Part shown: positions 49,850 through 58,976 of the stretch, piece by piece
Numbering within the stretch: the stretch's first letter is position 1
How the letters are laid out: each line of letters begins with the position of its first letter
NCBI RefSeq assembly: GCF_030463535.1
Contig: NC_132896.1
Location: 31,459,523 to 31,523,522, forward strand
Source of the DNA: Salminus brasiliensis
Taxonomy: Eukaryota > Chordata > Actinopteri > Characiformes > Bryconidae
Reading direction: 5' to 3'
DNA: 64,000 nucleotides
The notes under the pieces: generated by a model
Databases searched by the model: none
What the model was told of the DNA's origin: nothing
Seen by the model: the letters and a program-made list of their open reading frames with translations, nothing else
Translations under genes and position numbers: made by a program

Positions 49850-50695
49850 CTGATGATAATGGTAATATTGATATGAACATAAACAACTTCTGTTTTTGGT
49901 TATTATTTATTATCCATTTATGTTAGTTTTTAATCATTATTTTAAATTACATGTATTAAACCAACTGAACTGATGATAATGTTGACTAATAACCAATGAT
50001 CATGGGTAATAACTAATATAATGACAATAATTATAACACTAATGGTTATAACTAATGATACTGTTGATAACTGAACTGCTATTAAGTGATAATAATGATT
50101 AATAATTGTTTTGATGATAATGTTAGGAACTGAATAGATTATATAATTATAAAAATTAAATATCCAGATAATAATGGTTAAAAACTGATTTAATGATAAT
50201 GTTAATAGCTGAGCTAATTGTAACGGTTAATAATTGAATTAAAGATGTTAATGATAATGGTTAAAAACTAATGATAACAGGCAATAACTGAATTTATGAT
50301 AATAGTAAATATAGTAACTAAACTGAATATTAATAACTGAAATGATGATAATGGGTAATACCTGAATTGATGGCGATTATTAATAACTGAATTTATGGTG
50401 ATTATTAATAACTGAATTTATGGTGATTATTAATACCTAAAGTAGGGGTAATGGGTAATACCTGAATTTATGGCGATTATTAATAACTGAATTTATGGTG
50501 ATTATTAATACCTGAAGTAGGGATAATGGGTAATACCTGAATTTATGGCGATTATTAATAACTGAATTTATGGTGATTATTAATACCTAAAGTAGGGGTA
50601 ATGGGTAATACCTGAAGTGATGGTGATTATTAATAACTGAATTTATGGTGATTATTAATACCTGAAATGATGATAATGTGTAATTCCTGAAATTA
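49850..50695. repeat. AT-rich minisatellite of about 25 bp with 75-bp higher-order unit
   Basis: TGATAATGGTTAATAACTGA-like monomers run through the region. At 50350-50690 three monomers group into a 75-bp unit (CCTGAATTTATGGCGATTAT at 50461 and 50536, related copy at 50611). Confidence 0.8.
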
Positions 50696-50881
50696 CTCCT
50701 TTCATCATTTAGAGATGCAGAAACTCCCACTCAGATTTAAGCTGCATAAGACACTCATCCAGCGTGAGGCTTTACCCTCCCCGCTTGGTACAGTAGATGC
50801 TAGCCGGCGTATTGCTTTCATGTTAATGTTTAATGTCATTTTCATTCAGAGGCTGCTTTAAATAAGCCACTGATCCTGATC

Positions 50882-50930
50882 TGTTTACAGTAAACACTGG
50901 TTCCATGGCAACCTCATGCACCATGGCAAC
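50882..50930 (+). promoter_or_regulatory. Forkhead plus X-box-like motif cluster upstream of spmip2
   Basis: TGTTTAC (50882-50888) and its mirror GTAAACA (50890-50896) are forkhead-type sites (FOXJ1 uses this core). They are followed by two CCATGGCAAC cores (50903-50912 and 50921-50930), 18 bp apart. Each is a good right half of an RFX X-box; the left halves are imperfect. RFX and FOXJ1 sites together are the classic input of motile-cilia genes. The cluster lies 96-144 bp before the spmip2 ATG. The motifs are seen; their use is inferred. Confidence 0.55.
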
Positions 50931-51025
50931 CCTAGGAACTCCTCCACACGTGCTCTTCATGTGACGTAGCCTTTAGAACTGGAGCTGAGGGAGTCGTCTG
51001 CCCTAGAGGGACATTAAGAAGTGCG

Positions 51026-51143
51026 ATGAGGGAGGACGAGGTAAAGGAGGGCTCAACGAAGAGGGGGTGGTCCATGAAGAAGGGTTCTGCTCATGACAGG
51101 GGGGCAACCCCAGGAGCGTCTGGACAAAGAATCCTCTTCACAG
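51026..51143 (+). CDS. spmip2: spmip2 homologue, first coding exon
   Basis: The ATG at 51026 opens a 39-codon exon that is rich in Lys, Arg and Gly and ends in GQRILFTG. The donor ACAG|GTAACA leaves phase 1. A second in-frame Met at codon 17 could also serve as start. The open frame that continues past the donor to 51334 is intron sequence running into a transposon fossil. Confidence 0.72.
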
Positions 51144-54063
51144 GTAACAGTTTTAGCATTATAACCATCAATATTAGAACAGCTAATAGAATGGGATGCT
51201 CTGGGGTCACCGTGGCCAATGCTAATCTCAGGCTAGAAGGGTATGAAGCACTTCAGCATTGGGCTTTGGCTCGGTGGAACTGTGTTCTCAGGAGTGATGG
51301 ACCTCCATCCAGTACCTTGGGTTGGGTTGAATGAGTTGGAGTGGCAGAACTAATCATCCAACATCAGTACCAGAGCTCACTGACGCTCTCGTGGCTGAAT
51401 GCAATCAAATCCTCACAGCAATGTTTTGTCCCAATATCTAGCTGTAAAGCCTTCCCGTGAGAGTAGAGGCTTATGAGCGATAGTTGGCCAACAGTGTGTG
51501 CATAAGAGCGTCAGCCCAATGCTGTGAAGAGCCCAATGCACATTCCCAAAAGCATCATCTCTCCTATTACGCTGCCTCCTTTAAGGGCCAGATGGTGTTG
51601 GAGATTACCGAGCAAGGCTGAGCGATTTCCCCCACAGCATTGGCGTAGGCCCCTTATCTCCTGAAGCTACAGGTGATCTAACCTACCTTTATCGGGCTGC
51701 ACCAGGAGCCTCCCCTCCCCTGCCCAAGCAGAGCTACGTTGGCGGAGTGGGGTGGGCCGTGGAATACGGCAGCGCACTGAACGGCACCCCTTTGCTCAGT
51801 AACAGGCAGTTCAAGGTTTGTGAAATACACAGTTCTACACAGTACTACAAAAAGAACCATGTTGGTTCCATAAAGAACCATTTTTGCGATGTGAGATGTG
51901 ACCTGTTGAGATGTTCAATTGATAAAGAACCTTTGCCATCTTGAGAACGTTCTTCACACTCACACATCTTCATGACAATCATGGTTCTTTATGGAACCAA
52001 AAGTGGTTCTTCTATGGCATCACTCAAAGAACCATTTGTGCACCTTTATTTTTAGGAGTGCATCTTGGCCTGTGGATCTTACCTTCCACCATTTCCGTTT
52101 CACTTCCTGTAAACAGCGGTTTCTTGTTCTGCTCTAGGGCTTTAGAGGAACGGTGGGGGTTCTGCAATGCAGTGGAACAGCGAGATAATTTTTTCTCGTA
52201 TTAACCTTTTTCTGACCGTCGTATTTCCACCTGCCTGAGGGAATCGGATCACAGAAAACACAGGATCACATTCCGTTTATGCTTGTATTAAATGTAGATG
52301 AGATCCTGTAGTCAGAGGGTCGCTGGTTCGAATCCCGAACACGCTGCTAGCTATCAGCAGCCGGGGCCCAGAGAGAGAGCGCAATTGGCCATGCTCTCTC
52401 TAGGGTGGGTAGATGGTGCTCTCTAGGGTGGGTAGATGGTAGTTTGAATGGGGTGGGGGGCGGGTTGGATACGTGCGGGTTGGGTAATTGCCGATCTAAA
52501 TTGGGGAGAAAACGGGTCAAAAATCTGAAAGAAATAAAAAATAAAATAAAATGTAAATGAGATCCATCTCAGACCACCGCCAAATGTGGTTTACGAGATC
52601 CGATCCGATCACAATGCATCTTGGGGGTGTTAAATTTACACCTGCGGACAAGTGAGATCCGAACGTGATCCGATCACATACTGCTGTTAATGCCAGGTGT
52701 GAAATGGCTCGCTAGAACAAAAGTGGCTCTAGACAGTTTGTAGAACATTAATGAGGCTAATGAGAAACCTCAGAGCTTGGAAGTGGTAGAAGAAAGAAAC
52801 ACACAGTCTAGGAGTCTGTTCACACCTGGCACGTTCTGATCCTACTTGTCTGCATGACTGTAAACACCCCCAATACGCAATGTGATTGGATTACAATCAG
52901 ATCACTCAAGCCACATTCAGAGGAGGTTGGAGACGGATCACTGGAAAGGGAAATCAGATCTCATCTGATCACACTGGAGACATGTTTTAATGTTTAACAA
53001 ATGTAAACAGAATCCTATCAAAGTAGATCCAGATGTTATCCAGATACACAACGTACGTTAATGCCGGGTGTAAACACCAGGCTCTATAAGTTCACAGTAT
53101 AGACAACAGCAGTTCTCCAGCAGTCAAGTACCCTTGACGTCAGAAAGGAAGACATTGCATAAGGAGGTGTCTACATACTTTTGGACGGTTTACTGCTCTC
53201 TTGAATCCACTCTCATGCTCCTTGTGAATGTTGCTTTCGTTCTTTCTTATTTCAGCTTGCCGAGTTCCGCTCAGCCTTAGAGAACCGGACGCCTCACAGA
53301 TCTCACCATCCATGGTAAGCCACAGAACCTCCAGACCTCCCCAGGAGAGTCGTCTCACTGATCCAGAAACAGCACACTTGCTCTGAGATGATTCATGAAC
53401 ACACAGCAGCTGCAGGTTTCATATTAGACATTCACAGTCCTGGCTGTAGGTTTAAGCTTCTCTTGATCAATAATTTAACTCTTCCACATTCAGGCAAACG
53501 CCGCTGTGCTTTCTGGACAGGCAGCAGGCCGGGGCCCACCGGAGGCTCCCATGGAGCCAGAGCATATATGATAACTACAGCCTGGACAACAAACAATCCG
53601 CACTGAGCAAGGTCAGATATTAACCTCAGGCTAAGGACTAATGGATTAACGTATGCTGCTTAGCACAGCACAGATCGTCCCATGTAGTCTCATCTCATAC
53701 TGTAAGTGTTTATATATGAACATACAGCTTATATAAAAATATGTAAGTCACTAGTTAACCCCTCGAACCCTAGATTCATTATCCAGTTCTTTTTTAATAA
53801 TTTCCTAATGCAGAATCATTTAAACCGTCTGGTTTAGCAGATTTTGTGGAGTCCCACAGGGTTCTATTTTGGGGCCTATGAAACTGATGCTGATAAGTCT
53901 TACATATGGCTTAAATTACAGGGTCTAAGGGGTTAATTTCAGCATAGATCCCTAATCTGTCTTCTCTCCTTGGCAGAGACATGCAGCTCAGAGGGAACAG
54001 GCTGAGGAACCTCGTCTAAGTGGCATCACTTTCCCAGCGATTGGAAGAGTCAACGGTTACTAA
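51026..54063 (+). CDS. spmip2: SPMIP2/C4orf45 homologue, sperm microtubule inner protein (five or more exons)
   Basis: Exons at 51026-51143, 51673-51815, 53256-53314, 53494-53611 and 53977-54063 have GT/AG borders and compatible phases. As joined they give a frame of 174 residues ending in TAA. Recognisable stretches are GQRILFTG near residue 33, GDLTYLYR, SYVGGVGWAVEYGSAL, then HHPWQTPLCFLD and a basic C-terminus ending FPAIGRVNGY. These match, as I remember it, the layout of the C4orf45/SPMIP2 family, which lies inside axonemal doublet microtubules of sperm tails. Synteny supports this: human C4orf45 lies next to RAPGEF2, head to head. A 30-residue segment that I expect between the FTG and GDL motifs is not clearly present (see the candidate exon at 51515-51616). 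No signal peptide or membrane segment is evident. The gene structure is seen; the family name is a fairly confident inference. Confidence 0.72.
51175..51480. mobile_element. Degraded Tc1/mariner-derived element in spmip2 intron 1
   Basis: Eroded but recognisable landmarks: ACTTCAGCATTGGGCTTTGG, GGACCTCCATCCAGTACCTT, AATCATCCAACATCAGTACC and GCAATCAAATCCTCACAGCA. It fills most of the intron between the first clear exon and the next. Confidence 0.5.
51515..51616 (+). CDS. Candidate extra spmip2 exon with a GC donor
   Basis: Between the first and next clear exons, an AG at 51513-51514 is followed by an open stretch in the right phase (phase 1 in, phase 1 out). It contains SYYAASFKGQMVLEITEQ and ends at AAG|GCTGAG, a GC donor. 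Splicing to 51673 would give TEQGDLTYLYR, which resembles the family's junction. Against it, the following intron would be only 56 bp, GC donors are rare, and the similarity is weak. Without this exon the flanking exons still join in frame. Confidence 0.25.
51673..51815 (+). CDS. spmip2: spmip2 homologue, central exon
   Basis: A 143-bp exon encodes GDLTYLYRAAPG, then SYVGGVGWAVEYGSAL and ends SNRQFK. The acceptor is GAAGCTACAG and the donor AAG|GTTTGT, in phase 0. It is the most family-like exon, with a Tyr-Val-Gly, Val-Gly-Trp core. A palindromic MITE begins about 20 bp beyond its donor. Confidence 0.8.
51830..52065. mobile_element. AAAGAACCAT palindromic MITE in spmip2 intron
   Basis: AAAGAACCATGTTGGTTCC and GGTTCTTTATGGAACC with GTGGTTCTTCTATGGCATC are the hallmark of a common fish MITE rich in GGTTCTTT/AAAGAACC palindromes. 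A fragment of the same type is at about 5545-5640. Confidence 0.6.
52300..52557 (+). mobile_element. tRNA-derived SINE
   Basis: GGTTCGAATCCCGAACACG is a good B box. It is followed by CTATCAGCAGCCGGGGCC, GGGTGGGTAGATGGTGCTCT and, near the 3' end, GGGTAATTGCCGATCTAAAT with an A-rich (AAATAAAAAATAAAAT) tail. It is inside a spmip2 intron. Confidence 0.7.
52556..53085. mobile_element. Two fragments of a CACACCTGGCA-ended DNA element in spmip2 intron
   Basis: The first part (52556-52707) ends TTAATGCCAGGTGTGAAATG. The second (about 52812-53085) starts GTTCACACCTGGCACGTTC and ends CGTTAATGCCGGGTGTAAAC, an imperfect inverted repeat. Both have GATCCGATC/CAGATCTCATC-type interiors. They sit between two spmip2 exons. 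Confidence 0.55.
53256..53314 (+). CDS. spmip2: spmip2 homologue, exon LAEFRSALENRT
   Basis: A 59-bp exon follows a good pyrimidine tract (TCTTTCTTATTTCAG) and ends CCATG|GTAAGC in phase 2. It encodes LAEFRSALENRTPHRSHHP; the next Trp codon is split across the intron. Confidence 0.78.
53494..53611 (+). CDS. spmip2: spmip2 homologue, penultimate exon
   Basis: A 118-bp exon completes the Trp codon, then reads QTPLCFLDRQQAGAHRRLPW and SIYDNYSLDNKQSALSK. The acceptor is CACATTCAG and the donor AAG|GTCAGA, phase 0. The PWQ-type motif spanning the junction is one of the family landmarks I recall. Confidence 0.78.
53757..53935 (+). mobile_element. Repeat with a reverse-transcriptase-like [11 protein letters not shown] box
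   Basis: TGTGGAGTCCCACAGGGTTC and the following bases translate to [11 protein letters not shown], the conserved RT palm motif of LINEs. Two more copies of the same repeat occur at 34180-34325 (inverted) and 55325-55450 (inverted). The flanks do not extend as RT. It lies in the last intron of spmip2. Confidence 0.5.
53977..54063 (+). CDS. spmip2: spmip2 homologue, last coding exon
   Basis: After TCTCTCCTTGGCAG the frame reads RHAAQREQAEEPRLSGITFP and AIGRVNGY, then stops at TAA (54061-54063). The stop overlaps the polyadenylation hexamer. Confidence 0.76.
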   Translation, partial: RHAAQREQAEEPRLSGITFPAIGRVNGY

Positions 54064-54067
54064 TAAA
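54062..54067 (+). terminator. Polyadenylation signal AATAAA of the spmip2 homologue
   Basis: AATAAA begins on the second base of the TAA stop codon. A GT/T-rich stretch (about 54087-54130) follows, fitting a downstream element. The 3' UTR would be very short. Confidence 0.6.
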
Positions 54068-54199
54068 CTGGCTGTGACTATAAGCTCTGTTCTGTTATCA
54101 CAGGCGTGAGTTTGACTTGTCTGTTGCATTTAGTTTTTAGATAAACACAAATACAGAAACAGATCATTAATTAATGAATTAAAGTAAATTAAAGAAATT

Positions 54200-54600
54200 A
54201 ACACCTAATCAGTTCAGCAACCCACTGATATCACCCCAGATGACATGGGGGGCCCAGGTGGGGTCTGTTTCGGTAGCCCAACTAGGAACCTAAATGTTTT
54301 GTCTGAGGGTTCCATGTTGGCCCCACATATGAATTCCCACCTGGGTCCCACCAACGTCAGTAATGGGCCCCATCTGGGGTGTAAACTGCCCCTGGGGCCT
54401 AGATTAAGGTGTGAGATTAAGGTGGGTTGTAATGATGAGACCCAAATGAGATTAAGGTGGGCTGTAACGATTTGGGACGCCCACCTCGTTCCCAGTAACA
54501 ATACATATACGAACTTAGAGCCCATGCCCACCTGGAACACACCTAGCCCACGTTCCACCCATTGAGCCCTGCATGAGCATGGGGGGTGGGTTTCTCACCC
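54200..54600. repeat. Dispersed GGGCTGTAACGATTTGGG repeat
   Basis: Short partial duplications such as GAGATTAAGGTGGGTTGTAA and GAGATTAAGGTGGGCTGTAA, plus GCCCA/TGGGC-rich flanks, mark a repeat just past the spmip2 3' end. Class unknown. Confidence 0.4.
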
Positions 54601-55320
54601 TCATGGTGAAGATTCTCCAGATTAGTCTGGATGCATTTCTCTGTAAATTGGCTTCTGTGGACCTCAACTACTGCTGCAACACTAGATTCTATGTTTCGGA
54701 TCATGAGCAGATCCTTTATTTCTCCACACTTTGGCTGTTCCATTGCTTCTGGTTCTTGCTGCTGATGGTTGCTTGTGGTACAGCCTTTATCCTCGGCTTG
54801 TGATATCTTCATCCCTGCCCTGAAGAGGTTGCTATTGGTGCCAGTGACTGTAGTTTAAGGGCTTTTCCTCACAGCGCTCACAGTGGTTCTGTCATCAGCT
54901 GCTGTTGTTTTCCTACTTCTATCCTGTAACCTGTTGGATATGTGGTTGTTACTACACCAGGGGTTTCTTCAGGAGGAATTGTGGTATATATATATTAATC
55001 CTATAGATAGCACTGAGGTCTTCATGTTGGTTTATCCTTTTTTGTCTTCACAGGCAAAACTCAAAGCAATACATTGTTTAAACAGTCAATCCATCAAGAC
55101 GCACATGGGCAACAAAAAAACACCTGTCAGTCACATTTTACAATATGTAGATGTAACTATGAGGAGAATAGCTTTTGTCCAAGCTTTGGATCTTTGGAAT
55201 CAAGTAGCTTCAGTGTAGAGCAAAGTCAAAAGGATTGGCCTTGCTGTTTCCATCCTTTCCATTCTGTACTTTTGCCTGTGTAATGTATATTTTAACAAAG
55301 CACAGATGCTCAAATCAAAG
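54600..55320 (-). mobile_element. Degraded DNA-transposon fossil
   Basis: GATTCTCCAGATTAGTCTGG, ATCATGAGCAGATCCTTTAT, GTCATCAGCTGCTGTTGTTT, TTCATGTTGGTTTATCC and AACACCTGTCAGTCACATTT are successive landmarks of a repeat common in fish genomes, read here in reverse. No frame survives. Family assignment is uncertain. Confidence 0.4.
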
Positions 55321-55324
55321 ACAT

Positions 55325-55450
55325 TAACTCATTAAACCCTGTACGTAGGCCACACTTCAGCACTCCACTCTCAAAACTACGTTACTGCCACAATTAGCAT
55401 CAATTTCAGAAACCCTACAATAGAGCCCTGTGGAACGCCACAAAGAAATG
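55325..55450 (-). mobile_element. Third copy of the CGVPQGS-box repeat
   Basis: The reverse complement reads TTTGTGGCGTTCCACAGGGC and GTAGTTTTGAGAGTGGAG; it is the most mutated of the three. Confidence 0.45.
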
Positions 55451-55974
55451 CAAAGGCTATTGCATTGTTATTAATAACTGAATGAACCAAGGATCCATTG
55501 CGTTAAACAAAGAAAAACAAGAACAGTCCATCATAGTAACACAAATAATAGACAGTCTACTTCTAGATTTATCCATTAGTGATGTCATTGTCTAGCTGGG
55601 GTGTAAAGATACCATCGGGGGTTTGAATCATGACTGATAGCAGCAGAAGAGACCTGAGGCCTGATCCTCTTACAGAGTGTCAGCACAGATTCAGACAGAT
55701 GATAGCAGCAGCAGAGTAATGATCCCCCAGCCTAAACGGGCCCTCAGCCCATATCGGTGGTCACACACTGTAAATAATGACCAATTGGCGAGGCCTCTCT
55801 GGTCATTTTCAATATCCTGTACTGAGCCAGATGAGATGCCCCCATATCCCCCAGTCCACCACCTAATATCTGCGCTGTCCAGAGTGTGTTACCCATAACT
55901 GTATTAAAGTTCAACCTTCTATTTTTGGACTTTTTGAGAGCTTTTATTTGATTTTTTTTTTAATATAATATTTT

Positions 55975-56316
55975 TAGTTAATTACCCAACCTGCATGTAC
56001 ATGCTGCCCCCGACACTAGTGAGGGCGGACCAACACATTTGCCACCAATTGCCACCAATTTTGCATCACTGGGCAGCGAACCAACACGCTTGGAGGTAAG
56101 CACAGAATACCCGACTTCAACACATCGCCTTGCAGACGGCAATGACAGCCAGCACCGCAGCAAAGCGATGTGGGGGGAGAGCGCCATCTACCCACCCACC
56201 CTGGAGAGAGCAGTGTGGGCCTCGGCTGCTGATAGCTAGCAGCATGACCGGGATTTGAACCAGCGATCCTCTGATCATAGTGAGGGCATCTTACTCCGCT
56301 GGACCACCGGGGCTTT
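55975..56316 (-). mobile_element. tRNA-derived SINE, full head, minus orientation
   Basis: The minus strand begins AGCCCCGGTGGTCCAGCGGA (A box TGGTCCAGCGG), then GGTTCAAATCCCGGTCATG (B box) and CTATCAGCAGCCGAGGCC. It ends in TTGGGTAATTAA. This is the best-preserved tRNA-like head of the family in this window. Confidence 0.75.
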
Positions 56317-56639
56317 TCTAATCCTTTAGGTTTTAGGTTTTATGGGATATTTCCACAGTGCTAGGCAGCTTTTGGGACATTTTCAGGAAGCCTATTTGCT
56401 GGGTTAGTGTTACAATACTAGTAGTGATACAGTAGTTAGTTAGCTAACCTGGCCAGACTAGCTAGATTTTACACCACTGCTCATTTTCATATCCAATCCC
56501 CTCCCACTATCACACCTGTCAGCAGTGCTGGGAGGGTGAAAGCTAGCAGCTAGCATGAGCTTCCTCCTAGTCACAAGAAGCTCCACTCCATCTTTTTTCA
56601 CACAGCCGCTAATGCAACATCATTGGACTGTGAACCTCT

Positions 56640-56940
56640 AACGCACTACCACTGAAGCCAAGAGGTCGCCAGGTCAAATCCCGAGTCATGCTGCTTTGCC
56701 ATCAGCAGCCGGAGTCTAAGAGAGCACAGTTAGCAGTGCTCTCTCCGGGCGAGTAGATGGCGCTCTCTCTCCCCCATCACTTTTAAGCATTGTTGGCCAA
56801 CACAGGCATGTATTAGCAGAGCTGGGGACCCAGTGCTTTTTCTCCAGCAATTGGTGGCAGTTGCGTGGAGGCACATGTGAGGAGGGTGAAAGCTGGGTTA
56901 GCGTGGGCTTCTTCCGAGTCACATGGCTACATCAATGCAA
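56640..56940 (+). mobile_element. tRNA-derived SINE, plus orientation
   Basis: GAGGTCGCCAGGTCAAATCCC is a B-box-like head; ATCAGCAGCCGGAGTCTAAG, GAGTAGATGGCGCTCTCTC and GGAGGCACATGTGAGGAG follow the family body. Confidence 0.65.
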
Positions 56941-57659
56941 CATCACTGGACTGTGATTAGATTAGCTTAGAGGTTTGAACTGCCAGGTTTCAGACTACTG
57001 CACTGTCAAGCATCACACTGATGTGAGTGATGGGGGGAGAGGGAGGGCCATCTCTCATATATAGCTTAAATAAATTAATCTAAATGTGAAGCTTTGGCCT
57101 TATTTATGATAGAAAGTGTCACTAGATGGCTTGTTTTTCTAATCTACATTTAAATGAATTAGTTCACTTCAAGATTTGATCACTTTTAAATATGAAGCAG
57201 TGTGGAAATTATAGGAATATATACACACACAGGAATATCACATAAAAAGGTAATTAAAGTCTGCGGACATCAAGCAGAAGCGTCTGATGGAGCATATCAG
57301 ATAACCTGCACATGGGAATCAAAATCCATCCAAATCCAATTAAATCTCCACTTGAAGAACCTGCAGAAAACTCAATGAGTTCCCCTCATCTCATCAACAC
57401 CTGGACTCTCACTGGACCTTTATTTAAATTCATAATTCATATTCATAATCAAATTTAACTAAATGAATACCAACCGTGTCACACAAAACCCCCTACATTT
57501 CTTTATTTATTTCTTTATTTATTAAAATGTACACATTTTAATCACTAAACTAAGTATTCCCTAGGAATATTAATAAGGATAATAAGGATACACTGCTTAC
57601 TTTACTTTATATAAGAGGAAGAGATATTTATACAGTACTGAGCAAACCGTTTACATTTA

Positions 57660-57750
57660 GGCTCAGAGTGGCTCAGTGGTCTAATGCACAAACCCGTAGC
57701 CATGCTGCTTTGCCTTCAGCTGCTTCAGAGTCCACTTGTATGTAGCTGGT
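57660..57750 (+). mobile_element. SINE head fragment
   Basis: AGTGGCTCAGTGGTCTAATG is A-box-like and is followed by GCCATGCTGCTTTGCCTTCA, as in the 56640 copy, then the sequence breaks off. Confidence 0.45.
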
Positions 57751-58425
57751 GGGACACTGAATATATATAAATTAGAATAAATAAATAAAGAATTAAAATA
57801 TTTATTTGTTTGTTTGGTTATTTATTTTATTTATTGTTTATTATATATGAATAAATAAATTAAATATTCATTTTTATTTATTTTCTTACGGACATATCTT
57901 GGTGGAACACTGAAAATATATAAACAAACAAACAAGATTTTATTTATTTATATATTCAGTGTCCCACCAAGCTACGTCCATAAGAAAAATCAATAAATAA
58001 TTGAATATAATGAATGTAAAGGAATATATTATATATATTCTTTTTCAGTGTCCCACCAAGTTATTTACATAAGAAAATAAATATATAATATTTAATATAT
58101 TTATAATATAAACTATATATATATATATATATATGTAAAATATTTGTTTGTTTATGTATTTTTCTTGTTTACGTAGCTTGGTGGGACACTGAAAATATAT
58201 AAGTAAATACATATTTTATTTTTATTTATATAAATTAAGTGTCCCACCAAGCTACATAGATAAGAAAAATAAATAATATATGATGAATATAATATATGTA
58301 AATTAATATATATATAATTATTATTATTATATTAAATATTTTATTTTATTTATTTTATATATTTAGTGTCCCACCAAGCTTCATAGATAAGAAAAATAAA
58401 TAAATGAATCTAAGGAAGGTAAGTG

Positions 58426-58501
<76 letters not shown>

Positions 58502-58560
58502 AATGGTAAATATTAGTTAGTTTATGTATATTTTCTTTATTAGCTGGGTAGGACGCTGTG
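57720..58560. repeat. Inverted-module repeat field upstream of ppid
   Basis: A module GTGTCCCACCAAGCTA or its complement TAGCTTGGTGGGACAC occurs at about 57731, 57902, 57956, 58048, 58175, 58240, 58367 and (degenerate) 58542. Orientation is mixed. Between modules the DNA is AT-rich (AAATAAATA, ATATAT). Confidence 0.8.
58431..58492. repeat. (TA)n microsatellite upstream of ppid
   Basis: About 60 bp of pure TA, 230 bp before the ppid start codon. Confidence 0.95.
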
Positions 58561-58719
58561 AAGCTCGCTGTCAGCTCCTCCTCGGTAGGGGGCGCTGCAC
58601 TCCCGGCTTCAGGCTGAAGTTTGAAGGCGAGAAGCTTCCAGGCGGCGCTGGGTGTTGAGGAGAGAGGGGCTCTTCGGCAGCGCGGCGGCTTTCCTTCCAC
58701 ACACTGACCTCCGGAAAAC
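58555..58719 (+). promoter_or_regulatory. ppid: ppid 5' leader and proximal promoter
   Basis: A short GC- and CpG-rich stretch lies between an AT-rich repeat field and the ppid ATG. No TATA box is visible in a useful position. It holds GAAGCTTC (58631-58638), a two-unit heat-shock-like palindrome too short to call a heat-shock element. Confidence 0.5.
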
Positions 58720-58804
58720 ATGTCCAACCCGGCCCCCGCCAGCAAGCCCGGCAGTGCCGACAACCCCCGGGTGTACTTTGATGTAGATGTCGGTGGTGAA
58801 AGAG
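58720..58804 (+). CDS. ppid: ppid exon 1 (coding part)
   Basis: The ATG (AAAACATGT) starts [20 protein letters not shown] and the exon ends GGER plus one base at GAAAGAG|GTCAGG. The family-typical MS-P-A-P start supports the choice. The upstream 150 bp are GC-rich 5' leader or promoter. Confidence 0.96.
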
Positions 58805-58909
58805 GTCAGGAGTGTTCACGCGGACAGAGCTCTGACTAGCCGCTAACAGCGGAGCCGCTCCCACACCGCGGGCGCCCTGCACGGGGTCATCATTATGGTC
58901 ACAGGGTCG

Positions 58910-58976
<67 letters not shown>

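Noticed and set aside
54543..55218. ORFs 54573-54803 and 54883-55218 as FNIP2 or other genes
   Set aside because: They coincide with landmarks of a dispersed fish repeat and show no FNIP2 similarity.
58631..58638. Heat-shock element before ppid (GAAGCTTC)
   Set aside because: Only two contiguous units; the next GAA (58623-58625) is out of the 5-bp register, so it does not make a three-unit element.
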